A stretch of 64,000 nucleotides of DNA from Spiroplasma monobiae MQ-1 (GTDB lineage: Bacteria; Bacillota_I; Bacilli_A; Mycoplasmatales; Mycoplasmataceae). The notes beneath the pieces are model-generated. The model ran no database searches. It was not told the DNA's origin and was given only the letters and a program-made list of their open reading frames with translations. A program made the position numbers and the translations under genes. Location of the stretch: positions 806,001-870,000 of the forward strand of contig NZ_CP025543.1 in the NCBI RefSeq assembly GCF_002865545.1, written 5' to 3'. Every line of letters begins with the position of its first letter. Positions within the stretch are counted from its first letter, which is position 1. Shown here in pieces: positions 42,443 to 54,936 of this stretch.

Positions 42443-44293
42443 TTATAAAACTTTTAATATTGATTCTTCAGAAATATATAATTTAACTTTTTCATTTTCC
42501 TCAAACCTTTTTGTAGAATAGAAGTAAATTCTTAAATCTGTTTCTTTAACTACTGCTTCATGCATATTTGTGTCAGCAAAATCTTTATTAAGACTTATCC
42601 TTCCACTCAATTCAAGAATTGAGTTCTTATTTTCTTTTTTACTTGTATAAATTTTCATAGGATTAATTATTAATTGTCCTACTTCTTCAAACATAGTGCT
42701 TTGAATTTTAGTTGTTTCATTCATTGTTTCCAACTTTTTACCATCATACTTGTAATTAAATCTATTATTCTTAGAGAAGAATTCTCCGCCATAAGTTGAT
42801 CAGTGCTTTTCCAAAATTTCTTCTATAGAGTTTTCATTTGTTTCATGCTCATTTATTAAGTAAATATTTTTATCCATTTCAGGAACTTCATAAATACTTT
42901 CGTCGATAATAACTGAAGAAAATTTAGAATCAAAAACTTTTAAATTATTTAAAACAGTTAACAATTCATTTTTCTCGGTATCAGACATTTTTGAAAAAAC
43001 ATTATAAAAGACTAAATTATATTGTTTTGAATATATTGCACTAAGTAATTGAAATCATATACCTTCCATCTTACTTAATTTTAGTGAGAGCAAACTAAAT
43101 TCAAATCCAAGTTGTTCAGCCGTTTCATCAATGTATGTTAGTGATTGTTTATATATTGTTGATATATTATTTTTAAGTTGTGCTCTTTTTATTCTAAACT
43201 CTTCAATGTCGCCTTTTTCACAATCATCATTTAAAACCCTTTTATGGTATTTGTGCATTACTTCTACAATTTTACCCCTCAAAGTAACTGCTTCATCTGA
43301 TAATCCTTCAAAAAACATTTTCTCTTGTTTCTTTTTGAATTCAAATCTTTGATCATTAGAAGCTTTTCTTCAAACGAACATTTCATCTAAATTTGAAACT
43401 TTTTTCTTGTGAGTTTCTGATTTGCTCAATTCAAAGATTATTTGCTTTTTCAAATTCTTTATTATGAAATTGTTTTTAGCAATTTTTCTTTTTACATCAC
43501 TTACTTTTAAATCAATAATTCTAAGTTGCTTTCTTGTAACAAAATTGATTTGATGAAAGTCTAACTCTTTTGATAACTTTCTAACTTGTTTGTCTTTTGA
43601 TTTTTTTGCATTGTACTCGCAAGTACATAAAGAAGAAAGTTCCATAAACGAATAAACTTTGTCTCATAAAGTTTGTAAAAATGTTTGAACCAGTTCTAAA
43701 TTTTGTGTTTTTTCTACCAAGTAGTAATAATCTTTAATTATAATTCTAATGTGTTCTTCTAAAGTTCCGTAGTTTTTTAAAAGGTTCTTATCATTAAATT
43801 CTACAATTTGATCTAGAAATTCAGATACTCATTGTTCTTCTATTTCAACAGAGTTGTCTATAAACTTAGAAATCATTACTTCTAATTTGTCCCTCATTTC
43901 TAAATCTGTTTTATTATTTTTAGATGTTGAGAAAGATAAAAAAGAATATTTTTGATTAATGTAATTTATCTTAGCTTGACTGTAAAAATTCTTATTCAAC
44001 AATAGAGAAGTATATAATCAAAATTTTTCTGGCCACCTTCTAAATAATATGTTTGATTTAATAACAGCAACTTTTCTTTTAGTTCACTGTTTATTAACTT
44101 TATCATAACCATCAATTTTAAAAACACCATTTTTAACAAGATACTTACCTTGCAAAATATTTTTAAAACTCTTTCTCAAATTTCTATCTTGAGAAAGAAC
44201 TGCAGTTTTCTCAGAATCCTTATTTTTAAAAGTTACACTTTTTGGAAAAACTTTTCTGTTAACAAATTTAGCATTTTGAATTGTAAAACTCAT
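42443..44293 (-). CDS. PotA-like ABC ATPase paralogue with all catalytic motifs lost
   Basis: 616 residues, continuous through nine or so TGA-coded Trp. The order of secondary landmarks follows a polyamine/spermidine-type ATPase. The Walker A position reads QDRNLRKS (residues 35-42) where GxxxxGKS is expected, followed by NILQGKYLVKNGVFKIDGYD, which mirrors the usual LLxGLxxPxxGxIxxDG. A long charged coiled-coil insert (~100-380) follows. LSKME (~408) stands where LSGGQ should be, NVFSKMS (~432) where the DEPLSALD Walker B/D-loop should be. The final ~80 residues resemble a TOBE domain. Mollicute PotA proteins are known to carry long inserts. The alignment is by eye; the gene could also be an unrelated coiled-coil protein. 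Confidence 0.6.
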
Positions 44294-44345
44294 ATAAGAA
44301 CCCCCATAACTCTATTATTGTATAACATTTTATATAAAAATAATA

Positions 44346-44369
44346 AAACTAGACTATATTAGTCTAGTT
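44346..44369 (-). terminator. Terminator after rpmE
   Basis: AACTAGACT / AGTCTAGTT hairpin with an AATAT loop, nine pairs, T-rich downstream on the minus strand, 13 nt after the rpmE stop. Confidence 0.8.
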
Positions 44370-44381
44370 GTTTGTATTAAA

Positions 44382-44672
44382 TTATTTTTTAGCTTCTTTT
44401 GATTTTTTTTCGTTTTCAGCTTTTTGAGCTACTGAAGCTTTTTCAACTTCAGCAATCTTAGCATCTTTTTTAGCAAATTTTTCTTTGAATTTTTCAACAC
44501 GTCCCTCTGCGTTTGCAAAGTTTTGTTTTCCAGTGTAGAAAGGATGACAATTTGAACAAGTATCAATTCTTACTTCTTCACCTTTTGTTGATCCTGACAT
44601 GAATTCATTGCTGCAAGTTGTACAAACAAATTTAGCTTCAAAATATTGTGGATGTATGTTTGCTTTTGGCAT
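44382..44672 (-). CDS. rpmE: 50S ribosomal protein L31 with a Lys/Ala-rich tail
   Basis: Zinc-type L31, which bridges the subunits. Cysteines C17, C20, C39 and C42 form the metal site (FVCTTCSNEF and IDTCSNCHPFYTGKQ). 96 residues against about 66-70 normally; the excess is a helical Lys/Ala/Glu C-terminus (AQKAENEKKSKEAKK). Monocistronic by the look of the flanking terminator and the AT-rich upstream gap. Confidence 0.95.
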   Translation of the reverse strand: MPKANIHPQYFEAKFVCTTCSNEFMSGSTKGEEVRIDTCSNCHPFYTGKQNFANAEGRVEKFKEKFAKKDAKIAEVEKASVAQKAENEKKSKEAKK

Positions 44673-44780
44673 GTTTTCACCGTCCTTTATTTAAAGTCTT
44701 TCTAATACAAATTAAATAATACCATATTTTTTTAAAATGTTATTTATTTTAGTTATTTATTCAAACTTTTTTGTCTTTTT

Positions 44781-46262
44781 CTACAAGAAGGCGTGAGCCA
44801 CAAAGTAGAGTATAAATACAACATTAAGAACTCACATAACAGGGTGTATTTGTTTAACTTTTCCTGTTGCAAGTGATCCAACAGTATATGCAAATATCGT
44901 AAATGCAATACCATTTGAAATATTGTAAGTTGTAACCATCAACAGTATTGAGAAGAATGCTGCAAGACCCATTTCTGGTTTTTCTCACTCAATTCCTGTA
45001 ATTGATTTAATCATTACAGTACCGATAAATACAGTTGCAGCACCAGTTATACATGAAGGCATCATTTGGAATATTGGGAATATAGCAATACTAATTAAGA
45101 ATCCTATTGAAGTAATTATGGAAGCAAACCCGGTTCTTGCACCCTGTGATATACCAACGCAACTTTCTGCAAAACTCCCCACATTTGAAACCCCCATAAG
45201 TGATGCGGCAATTGTTGCACCACCATCAACCATAAGTGCTCTATGCGGTATTTCCGTTTCGATACCTGACTCTCTTGATATTTCAACATTAACAGCAGTG
45301 ATTGTTCCTGTTGCATCAAAGAAAGTTAATATTAAGAATACAAATATTGAGATATACATTGTTGGGTTTGTTCATATTGCTGAATTACCAACTTGTTTTC
45401 AAGTAGATGATATATTAAATGCAAAACCATAGAAAAGAGCATTATAATCTCATTTGCTTGAATCTCATTTAGCCATTCCAAATGATTTTTGAATAACATC
45501 TGAGTTGGGTATTGAGTTTGCCAATATAATAGCAATTATGAAACCAATTAACATAACAACAGCTACTGGTGCAAAGAATTTTTTAAAACTTAATAATATT
45601 GCAACAAACATTGCAATAGTCCCCAAAATAATTGCAGGATATTCTCCTTTTAGATCTCCTAATTGAGCAACAGGAACGCCTTGTCCCTTGTCAACTCAAC
45701 CAATGTTTGAAAGCCCAACATAAGCAACAAAGAAACCTATTCCAACACCAATTGCCAAGTGTAAAGATTTTGGCATACTCTTCATAATTTCTTTTCTAAG
45801 TTTTGTTACAGAAATTATACAAAAAAATAAACCAGAGATAAAGGTTGCTATTAAGGCCCCTTCAAACCCAATACCTCCGTGATTAGCAACGGAGAATGTG
45901 AACATTGCATTCACACCCATGCTGGGAGCTAGAGATATGGGAACATTTGCTGATAAACCCATAATAAATGAGGCTAAAAATGACATTAGGGCTGTCGCCA
46001 AGAATACACCGTTAATATTCATTTTAACTTCATCACCAAGAATACTATTGGCACCCGTTTCTCCAGCTAATATTTGAGGTTCTACAGACAATATATATAA
46101 CATTGAAAGAAACGTTGAGATCCCTCCAATTATTTCTTTTTTGAAAGTTGTGTTCATATTGCTAAATTTAAAAAACTTAGCAATAAAACTATTAGAAGCA
46201 ACTAGTGCATCTTTACTTTTTTCACCTTCAAAGTTATTTTCATTTTTTTTATTGATATTCAT
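44781..46262 (-). CDS. Purine (guanine/hypoxanthine) permease, AzgA type
   Basis: 493-residue secondary transporter of the NCS2/AzgA branch. Family signatures: FKKEIIGGISTFLSMLYILS at TM1, LSANVPISLAPSMGVNAMF in the substrate helix, LTFFDATGTITAV, and SNVGSFAESCVGISQGARTG. About 12-14 hydrophobic helices. Three or more TGA codons encode Trp. Imports purine bases for salvage. The leader (46263-46360) can form a long closing stem (see that entry), which suggests regulation by RNA structure. Confidence 0.92.
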
Positions 46263-46299
46263 GATTTTTCCTTTTCCGATTATTTAATATTCTATTCTT

Positions 46300-46352
46300 A
46301 CAAAATAAATTTGCAAGGCAGACCAACATCTCTATTGACCTATAAATTTATT
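46300..46352 (-). promoter_or_regulatory. Structured leader RNA of the purine permease gene
   Basis: Between a likely -10 (TATAAA, near 46365) and the ATG at 46262, the minus strand has AATAAATTT and AAATTTATT, nine perfect pairs closing a 31-nt domain. Inside, GGTCAA and TTGGTC can pair with two G-U wobbles around an eight-nt loop, followed by TGCCTTGC. It does not match the purine riboswitch core (no TTTCTACC or CCTTAAAC). Possibly a novel or highly diverged aptamer; the structure is a by-eye fold. Confidence 0.4.
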
Positions 46353-46402
46353 CCTTAAATATTTTATAGTAATAAAAATATTTTTATATTACTTATTTTA
46401 AA

Positions 46403-47233
46403 TTAAACTTCAAAAACACTTTTTGTAGTTAAACTATTCATTTTTTCAAAATTAAGTATTTTATCTAGTAGTTTGAATATTTCGTTTACAATTGGTCCTA
46501 CCAAAAAGGTAAAACAGATTGTTCCTAATCCAAAGTTTGTTAATAAAAATTGTGTTTTGTGGTCACCCTTTATAAAAGGAAAAAATATAAATCCAATTGC
46601 AAACACAGCTCCGTCAATTATTAACCTACTTGCAGAATAATTTAGATTTGTTGATTTAACCAATTGTGTGCAAATATTGTTGAACGGACCTAAAAATCAT
46701 CCAGTTTTAACTCATAATGCAGTTCCTATTAAAAAGCAAATAAAACCTGCCATAAAAATTAAGTTTCTAATTGAGGTATCTTTTTCTTCAACACCCAAGC
46801 CTTTGGCTCATGGTAGAAATAATCCAACAACAGAAGGCACAACAAGAGTGACCAAAATATCAGAAATGATCATTCAAGTAAAAGAAAATCAAATAATTTT
46901 CTTTTTTGAATTTTTATAATCTTTTAATGTTGGTTTGATTGACAAAGCAATTGCTCCAATCATTAAAAACAAATACATTAATTTTAACGAGTTTGGATAA
47001 TATTTCAACATAAAGTCATGATCCATTAAACCATTTTCATCAGGCTTGTTAAATAATGCCAAAACATTATAAATTGTTCAATCAATTTGACTGCCCCCAA
47101 CAGCGGCTTGTTGATATAATGCCAAACCAAAAGAACAAATAACAACCCCTGAGGCACACATGAAAAATTTAACTAAAATAGATAATCAATGATTTGTTAT
47201 ATTGCTAGAAAATTCTCTTAATATTTTTTTCAT
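46403..47233 (-). CDS. YczE/YitT-like membrane protein
   Basis: 276 residues, five or six hydrophobic helices, starting after a short basic N-terminus. The first helix region VKFFMCASGVVICSFGLALY followed by QQAAVGGSQIDW resembles the first helix and GxxPxD-type loop of the YczE/YitT family; the later helix FFLGPFNNICTQL also fits. Several TGA codons code Trp. It lies upstream of the purine permease on the same strand with 140 nt between. Function of this family is poorly known. Confidence 0.65.
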
Positions 47234-47261
47234 TTTATTTTCTCCATTTAACAATTTTACA

Positions 47262-47289
47262 AAAAAAATAGGCAAAAAACCTATTTTTC
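47262..47289 (-). terminator. Terminator after the small HTH gene
   Basis: AAAATAGG-TTTTTTG-CCTATTTT hairpin with a T run on the minus strand, overlapping the stop of the 57-residue gene. Confidence 0.75.
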
Positions 47290-47454
47290 ATATTTTGTTT
47301 TTAAAGCTTCAGCTCCGCCTTGTTCATATTTTTTAACTCAGTTTCTTAGAGAAACTACACTAACATTTCTAGTTGGTGCAAATTGAGTTGCAGTAACACC
47401 ACTATTTTTGAAATCTTTTATAATTTTAATTTTTTCATCAACTGTTAAATGCAT
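47281..47454 (-). CDS. Orphan helix-turn-helix protein (transposase-OrfA-like)
   Basis: 57 residues: MHLTVDEKIKIIKDFKNSGV, then FAPTRNVSVVSLRNWVKKYE, then EQGGAEALKTKYEK. The Trp is a TGA codon. The pattern (EKxxIIxxFxxxG...SxxxLRNWVKKYxxGGxxAL) is the N-terminal HTH of IS3/IS150-type OrfA and related Psq-fold regulators. It is complete from ATG to TAG, with no orfB or inverted repeats nearby, so it is either a domesticated or remnant transposase piece, or a small DNA-binding protein. Upstream ribosome site GGAGATG is good. Located between fba and the YczE-like gene. Confidence 0.7.
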
Positions 47455-47492
47455 TTTTTCATCTCCAATAACTAATAATAAACAGGTTTAAA

Positions 47493-48386
47493 CTATTTAG
47501 CTTTTCCTTGACATCCAAATACTTTTGTTAAGTCTAAGAATGTTTGTTTTAAAGCTTTGAATCCAGGTGCTAATAATTTACGTGGATCAAATCCTTTTGC
47601 TTCATCATCTAAGTCTTTTTTAGCTTCGATATATTCTCTAGTTGCATCTCTAAATGCTAATTGTAATTCTGTATTAACGTTAATTTTTGAAATTCCTAAT
47701 TTAATTGCTTTTTCAACTTGATCTTGAGGAATTCCTGAACCACCATGTAGTACCATTGGTAATTTACATGCTTCTTGCAATTCTTCTAATGTATCAAATG
47801 ATAATGATTTTCATCATTCTGGGTATTTTCCGTGGATGTTTCCGATTCCAGCAGCTAACATAGTAATACCTGTAGTTGCCATTTCTGCTGCTTGGTTAGG
47901 GTCTCCTAATTCACCTTCTCCAACAACACCATCTTCTTCTCCTCCAATTGAACCAATTTCAGCTTCAACTGAAACTTCATGAGCATTTGCAAAGTCCATT
48001 AACTCTTTAACTTTTGCAATGTTTTCTTCATATGGTAAGTGTGACCCATCAAACATAACTGATGAATATCCACCTTCTATACATTTTTTAGCCATTTCAA
48101 CTGATTGACCGTGGTCTAGGTGTAAAGCTACAGGCACAGTTATGTCTAATGCTTCTAATAAACCATTAACCATACCAACAACAACTTTAACTCCTCCCAT
48201 ATATTTTAAAGCTCCTTCTGAAGTAGCAATAATAACTGGTGTATTTGATTCTTGAGCCGCTTCTAAAATAGCTTTAGTTCATTCTAGATTATTAATGTTA
48301 AAGTGACCAATTGCATATTTATTTGCGTGTGCTTCTTTAACCATTTGTGTAGAATTAACTAATTTTGAATGATAAATTCTTGACAT
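47493..48386 (-). CDS. fba: Fructose-bisphosphate aldolase, class II
   Basis: Glycolytic zinc aldolase splitting fructose-1,6-bisphosphate. 297 residues. VALHLDHGQS holds metal and catalytic residues near 82, SVEAEIGSIGGEEDG near 135, GIGNIHGKYPEW (W = TGA), and LVLHGGSGIP near 208. ATG 48386 has AGGAGG upstream. Own promoter at 48426-48453. Next to pyrG and rpoE as in Bacillus. Confidence 0.96.
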
Positions 48387-48425
48387 ATTTTTATTTCCTC
48401 CTGTTAACAAGTTTTATACTTTAAG

Positions 48426-48453
48426 ATTATACCCCTTATTTTTAGTTAGACAA
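48426..48453 (-). promoter_or_regulatory. fba promoter
   Basis: TTGTCT (48453-48448), 16-nt spacer, TATAAT (48431-48426) on the minus strand, about 40 nt before the fba ATG. Confidence 0.65.
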
Positions 48454-48497
48454 TATTTTTATTAGTTAATTGTGAATTTTTGTATTTTGGTAGTGCA

Positions 48498-48527
48498 AAA
48501 TAAAAAAGATAATAAATTATCTTTTGT
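48498..48527 (-). terminator. Terminator at the end of pyrG
   Basis: AAAAGATAA / TTATCTTTT stem followed by a T-rich run on the minus strand, overlapping the pyrG stop at 48517. Confidence 0.7.
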
Positions 48528-50109
48528 TAATTGCGTTTATAAACCCCATGAATAAAGGATTTGGTTTGTTTGGTCTAGATGTAAATTCTGGATGATATTG
48601 AGCAGCAACAAAGAAGTCGTTTTTAGGGTATTCTATTATTTCTACCAAATCTTGTTCTGGATATAAACCAGAGAAAACAATACCATTTTTTTCAAATATT
48701 TCTCTATATTTATTGTTGAATTCATATCTATGTCTATGTCTTTCAACAGCAACTTTGTCTTTATAAAGTTCACTAGCCTTTGTCCCTTCTTTTAATGAAG
48801 TTACATATCTACCCAACCTTAAAGTTCCACCGATATTTTCTCTGTTTTTACCCTCCATAATATCAATGATTGGGTTTTGAGTTTTTGAATCAATTTCAGT
48901 TGTGTGTGCATCTTTTAAATTAAGTACATTTCTCGCAAACTCTATACAAGCAATTTGCATTCCTAAACATATTCCTAAATAAGGTATGTTGTTTTCTCTC
49001 GCATATTGCGCTGCAAGTATTTTACCTTGAACACCATCTTCACCAAAACCGCCAGGGACCAATATACCAGTTGACCCAGATAACTCTTCTTTGATGTTTT
49101 GTTCGGTTAATTTTCTAGCATTTACTCAATGTATCTTAATTTTTTTATTTATTTCATAACCTGCAAATTTAAGTGACTCAATTACAGAAAGATATGCATC
49201 ACTCAACTCAACATATTTACCAACAATATGGACTGTAAGTACTTCTTTTGAATTTTCAATGTTATTTACAAGTTTATTTCAGTCTTCTAGTTTAGAATCA
49301 TTTAATTTTAAATCTAATTGTTTGGCTGCAATTTTGTGTAAGTTACTTTTTTCAATAACCAATGGAACTTTGTAAATTGAGTCACTATCAGGACAACTGA
49401 CCACATTTTCTGAAGGTATACTACATAGAAGTGATATTTTATCCTTTAGTTTTTGATCAAAGTCAAATTCACTTCTTGCAACAATAACATCTGGTTGTAT
49501 ACCCAAATTCAACAACTCTTTAACTGAATGTTGAATTGGTTTAGTTTTAAACTCCCCAGAAACTTTTAAATATGGTAAAAGAGCAACGTGAACGAACATA
49601 ACGTTTTCTTTACCTTTTTCCATTCTAACTTGTCTAAGAGCTTCTAAAAATGGTTGGGATTCAATATCTCCAACAGTTCCACCAATTTCTGTAATAACAA
49701 CATCGGCTTTACTTTCTAATTCCGCTTTATAAATTCTTTGCTTAATTTCGTTAGTGATGTGGGGAATAACTTGAACAGTTTTCCCCCCATACTTACCATT
49801 TCTTTCTTTTTCTAAAGCTTCATAGTAAATTCTTCCTGCAGAGGTTGAGGAATGTTTGGAAAGGTTAATGTCAATGAATCTTTCATAATGTCCTAAATCA
49901 AGATCAGTTTCTGCTCCGTCATCAGTTACATAAACTTCTCCATGTTCGATCGGATTAATTGTTCCGGGATCAATATTTAAATAAGGGTCAAATTTTTGCA
50001 TAAAGATTTTTAATCCCCCGCTTTTTAAAAGCACCCCTAATGAACTTCCTGTAATTCCTTTACCTAAGCCAGAAACAACTCCACCAGTAATAAAAATGTG
50101 TTTTGCCAT
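48517..50109 (-). CDS. pyrG: CTP synthase
   Basis: Converts UTP to CTP using glutamine and ATP. 530 residues. Synthase domain: [20 protein letters not shown] (residues 4-23) and the [20 protein letters not shown] segment. Glutaminase domain: [10 protein letters not shown] with the nucleophilic Cys, and [10 protein letters not shown] with the His-Glu pair. One TGA at ~49063-49065 joins the two halves. ATG 50109 is taken because GGAGGAG lies nine nt upstream; an in-frame TTG at 50127 would overlap that site. Downstream of rpoE. Confidence 0.97.
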
Positions 50110-50172
50110 AATATATGTCTCCTCCAAAAATAAAAAGTAGTTGATAAAAACTACTTATAATTAAGTTAAATT

Positions 50173-50637
50173 CTAATAATCGTCATCGTCATCAAAGTCA
50201 TCATCGTCGATTTCGTCATCGTCATCGTCATCCAAAGTTGAATCGATTGAATCATCATCTAGGTTTCGGTCTAATAATTTTTTGATTTTACCAACACTTT
50301 CACCTGTGTCGTCATCAAAAGTGTCTAAACCAAGTATTGATTCTGGGTCTAGATCTTCAAATTCTTCTGTTGTTTCAAATTTATCAACATATTCATATTG
50401 CTTTTTAACATCATCAAATTTAAGATAATCTCTTAATCCTCATTTACCATCTGATGTTAATGCAAATCTATTATCTAAAACCAAATCACTGTAAAGTTCA
50501 GCTATGATTTCATTCTTGCTATCGTTATCTCCGCTTATTTCTTTTGAAATAGTGTTTCATATATCTTCAAATGAAGCATTATCTTTGCATTCATTTAAAT
50601 AATCATAAGCCAAATTAATTGGTGATAGTTTACTCAT
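50173..50637 (-). CDS. rpoE: RNA polymerase delta subunit
   Basis: Delta factor of Gram-positive-type RNA polymerase, which speeds enzyme recycling. 154 residues in two parts: a folded N-terminal HARE/winged-helix-type domain (INLAYDYLNECKDNASFEDI; LYSDLVLDNRFALTSDGKWG) and a strongly acidic C-terminus made nearly only of Asp (DDDDDDEIDDDDFDDDDDY). Two TGA codons encode Trp, which hides it from a code-11 gene finder. GGAGG lies nine nt before the ATG. Followed by pyrG, the same pair as in Bacillus. Confidence 0.93.
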
Positions 50638-50656
50638 AACATTTCCTCCATAATTT

Positions 50657-51847
50657 CTATTCTACATTATACTTTGGAAAAATATAAACTTTTTTTATAT
50701 TATTCTTTCAATCAATATTTAGTATTTCTGATAAGTCCTTTAAATTATTTAGTTTGTTATTTTTTAAAATATAAATTGTTTCATCTTTTTTACCATTTAC
50801 ATCTTTATAAATGAATATATCCTTTATTGTAACTTCATCGAAATAGTAACTTGTGTTACCCTTAAATTCAGATTTCATTTTTTCAAATTCTTTTTCTTCC
50901 ATATCATAAGATACTTTCAAGAACTTTCTATTTAGTAGTCTATCAGATAGATCTTTTAGTATTTCATCATCTTCTGTTTTTAAAATTTTAAACAAATTAA
51001 ACATACTATAGTCATCTAGATAGATGTACTTAACTAAAGGCATTGGTTTATTTTCAAAAACCTCTTTAAATAAATCAACAGATTCAATATTTTTGAAATT
51101 ATATCCTTCATTATATAAATCCTTAAATCTCTTAAATCACATTTTAAATGTATTATCAAAAGCTGTAGATATTTTATGTTCATATACTTGTCTAAACATA
51201 TGATATCTTCCTAGTAAAAAATTTTCTATCGCATTCATAGTTTTGCTTGCAAAAACAATTTTACCTTCAACCACTTTTGCATTCCTAATTATTCAATCAA
51301 TGTCCGGTTTTGAATAATTAACTCCAGCTCCAATTGAATCTCTTTGTAAGTAATCAAGTCTATCTGCATCCAACTGACTTGAAACAAGGGAATTGACTAT
51401 TTGGTTATCGTGTCTACCCTCAATAACAGAAATAACTTCTTCTGGGTCAATATTATGTTTTAGTAAGACCTTATTAATTTGGGTATTACCTTTTATCAAA
51501 TCAACTGTGTAATCTTCGTGGTGTCTAGTTGTTACTAATTCAAATGTGTGTGAGAATGGCCCGTGACCAATATCGTGAAGTAATCCAGATATCTTTAAAA
51601 CCTTTTTATCTTTTTCTGATATGTGTTTGTCAATTTCGCTATTCTCTAAAAATTTACAAATTACATGATAGACCCCTATACAATGTGAGAATCTTGTATG
51701 ATTTGCACTTGGGAAAACAAATTGTCCTCCTCCAAGTTGGATTATTCTTCTTAATCTTTGGAATTCATCTGTATCAATTAAGTCAGTAAAAACTGAATCT
51801 TCAATATAGACTTCTCCGTGAACATTATCTCTTATAAATTTTTCCAT
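50657..51847 (-). CDS. HD-domain phosphohydrolase (YwfO/SamHD1-like)
   Basis: 396 residues. N-terminus: DNVHGEVYIEDSVFTDLIDT, then FQRLRRIIQLGGGQFVFPSA and NHTRFSHCIGVYH, the family opening. HD motif: GLLHDIGHGPFSHTFE near residue 80. DADRLDYLQRDS near 168 gives the last conserved Asp. The middle and end carry two TGA-coded Trp. The family includes dNTP triphosphohydrolases and uncharacterised nucleotide hydrolases; the exact substrate cannot be told. Immediately downstream of gltX (12 nt). Confidence 0.88.
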
Positions 51848-51859
51848 GTTGCACCTCTT

Positions 51860-53762
<1,903 letters not shown>

Positions 53763-53796
53763 ATTTACTCCTTATAACAAATTGATTATAAAATAA

Positions 53797-53832
53797 AAAA
53801 CGATTTATAACTAATTAAGTTAATAAATCATT
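53797..53832 (-). terminator. Terminator after ychF
   Basis: GATTTATTAACT / AGTTATAAATC stem with one bulge and a TAATT loop, followed by GTTTTTTATTTT on the minus strand. Confidence 0.75.
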
Positions 53833-53837
53833 CATTT

Positions 53838-54935
53838 TTATCTATTAAATTTGAAGAAACATACATCGCCATCTTGAACAATATAGTTTTTACCTTCTAA
53901 TTTTATTTTTCCACTATTTTTTAATGATTGTTCATCGCCAAGTTCAAAGATGTCTTCACATCTGTAAACATCTGCTTTAATAAATCCTTTTTCAAAGTCT
54001 GTATGGATGATTCCGGCACATTGAGGTGCGGTTGAACCCTCTTTAAATTGTCACCCTCTTGCTTCTTGGGGACCACAAGTGAAGTAAGTTTTTAAACCCA
54101 AAGTTGAATAAGCAGCTCTAATTAATTGTTCTAATCCAGATGTTTCAATTCCGGCATCACTCAAGAAAACTTCTTTATCATCTTTGTCCAGTTCGCTCAA
54201 TTCTTCTTCTATCTTTGCAGATATTTTAACAACTGGCGAATTACATGATGCTCCATATTCTTTTACCAATTTAACATATTGATTATCTTCTCTAACTTCA
54301 TCTTCTCCAACATTTGCTACATAAATAAATTTCTTAGTAGTTAATAATTGGAATGATTTAATAGCTATTTTTTCTTCTTCGTCAAATTCTAATTTATTTA
54401 ATAATTTACCTTCTGATAGTTGAGTTTCGAGTCTTTTTAATAAGTTGTATTCAAATACAGTATCTTTATCTTTTCCTGATTTAAATTTTGGTTCAACTTT
54501 AGCTAGTCTTTTTTTAACACTTGATTCATCAGCTAAGATTAATTCTAATTCTATTATTTCAATATCTCTAATAGGATCAACACTACCTTCAACGTGAGTT
54601 ATCTCTTTTGAATCAAAACATCTAATAACCTCACAAATCGCATCAGTTTCTCTGATGTTGGCAAGGAAAGCATTCCCTAAACCCTCACCTTTACTTGCCC
54701 CCGCAATTAGACCGGCAATATCAACGAACTCAATTGTTGTATAAATAGTTTTTTTAGAACTAAATATAGTTGCTAGTTGGTCTAATCTTGAATCGGGAAC
54801 TTCTACAACACCAACATTTGGTTCAATTGTTGCAAAAGGATAGTTTGCAGCTTCAACTTTTGAGTTTGTAATTGCATTAAATAATGTTGACTTACCAACA
54901 TTTGGTAAACCCACTATTCCTACTTGTAATCCCAT
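53838..54935 (-). CDS. ychF: Ribosome-associated GTPase/ATPase YchF
   Basis: OLA1/YchF P-loop protein, 365 residues, normal length. G1 GLPNVGKST near residue 8, the NYPFATIEPN switch, VDIAGLIAGASKGEGLGNAF G3 region, and a C-terminal TGS domain with KTYFTCGPQEARGW. One TGA (Trp) near 54051. ATG 54935 is used because GGAG precedes it; an in-frame GTG 12 nt upstream overlaps that site. It begins one base after the yyzM stop. Confidence 0.95.
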
Positions 54936-54936
54936 A

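Noticed and set aside
46300-46352. Guanine or 2'-deoxyguanosine riboswitch before the purine permease
   Set aside because: The conserved core sequences of purine riboswitches are absent and the domain is too short; kept only as an unassigned structured leader.
49063-50127. Longer pyrG start at TTG 50127
   Set aside because: That codon overlaps the GGAGGAG ribosome site; ATG 50109 gives the canonical [10 protein letters not shown] start.
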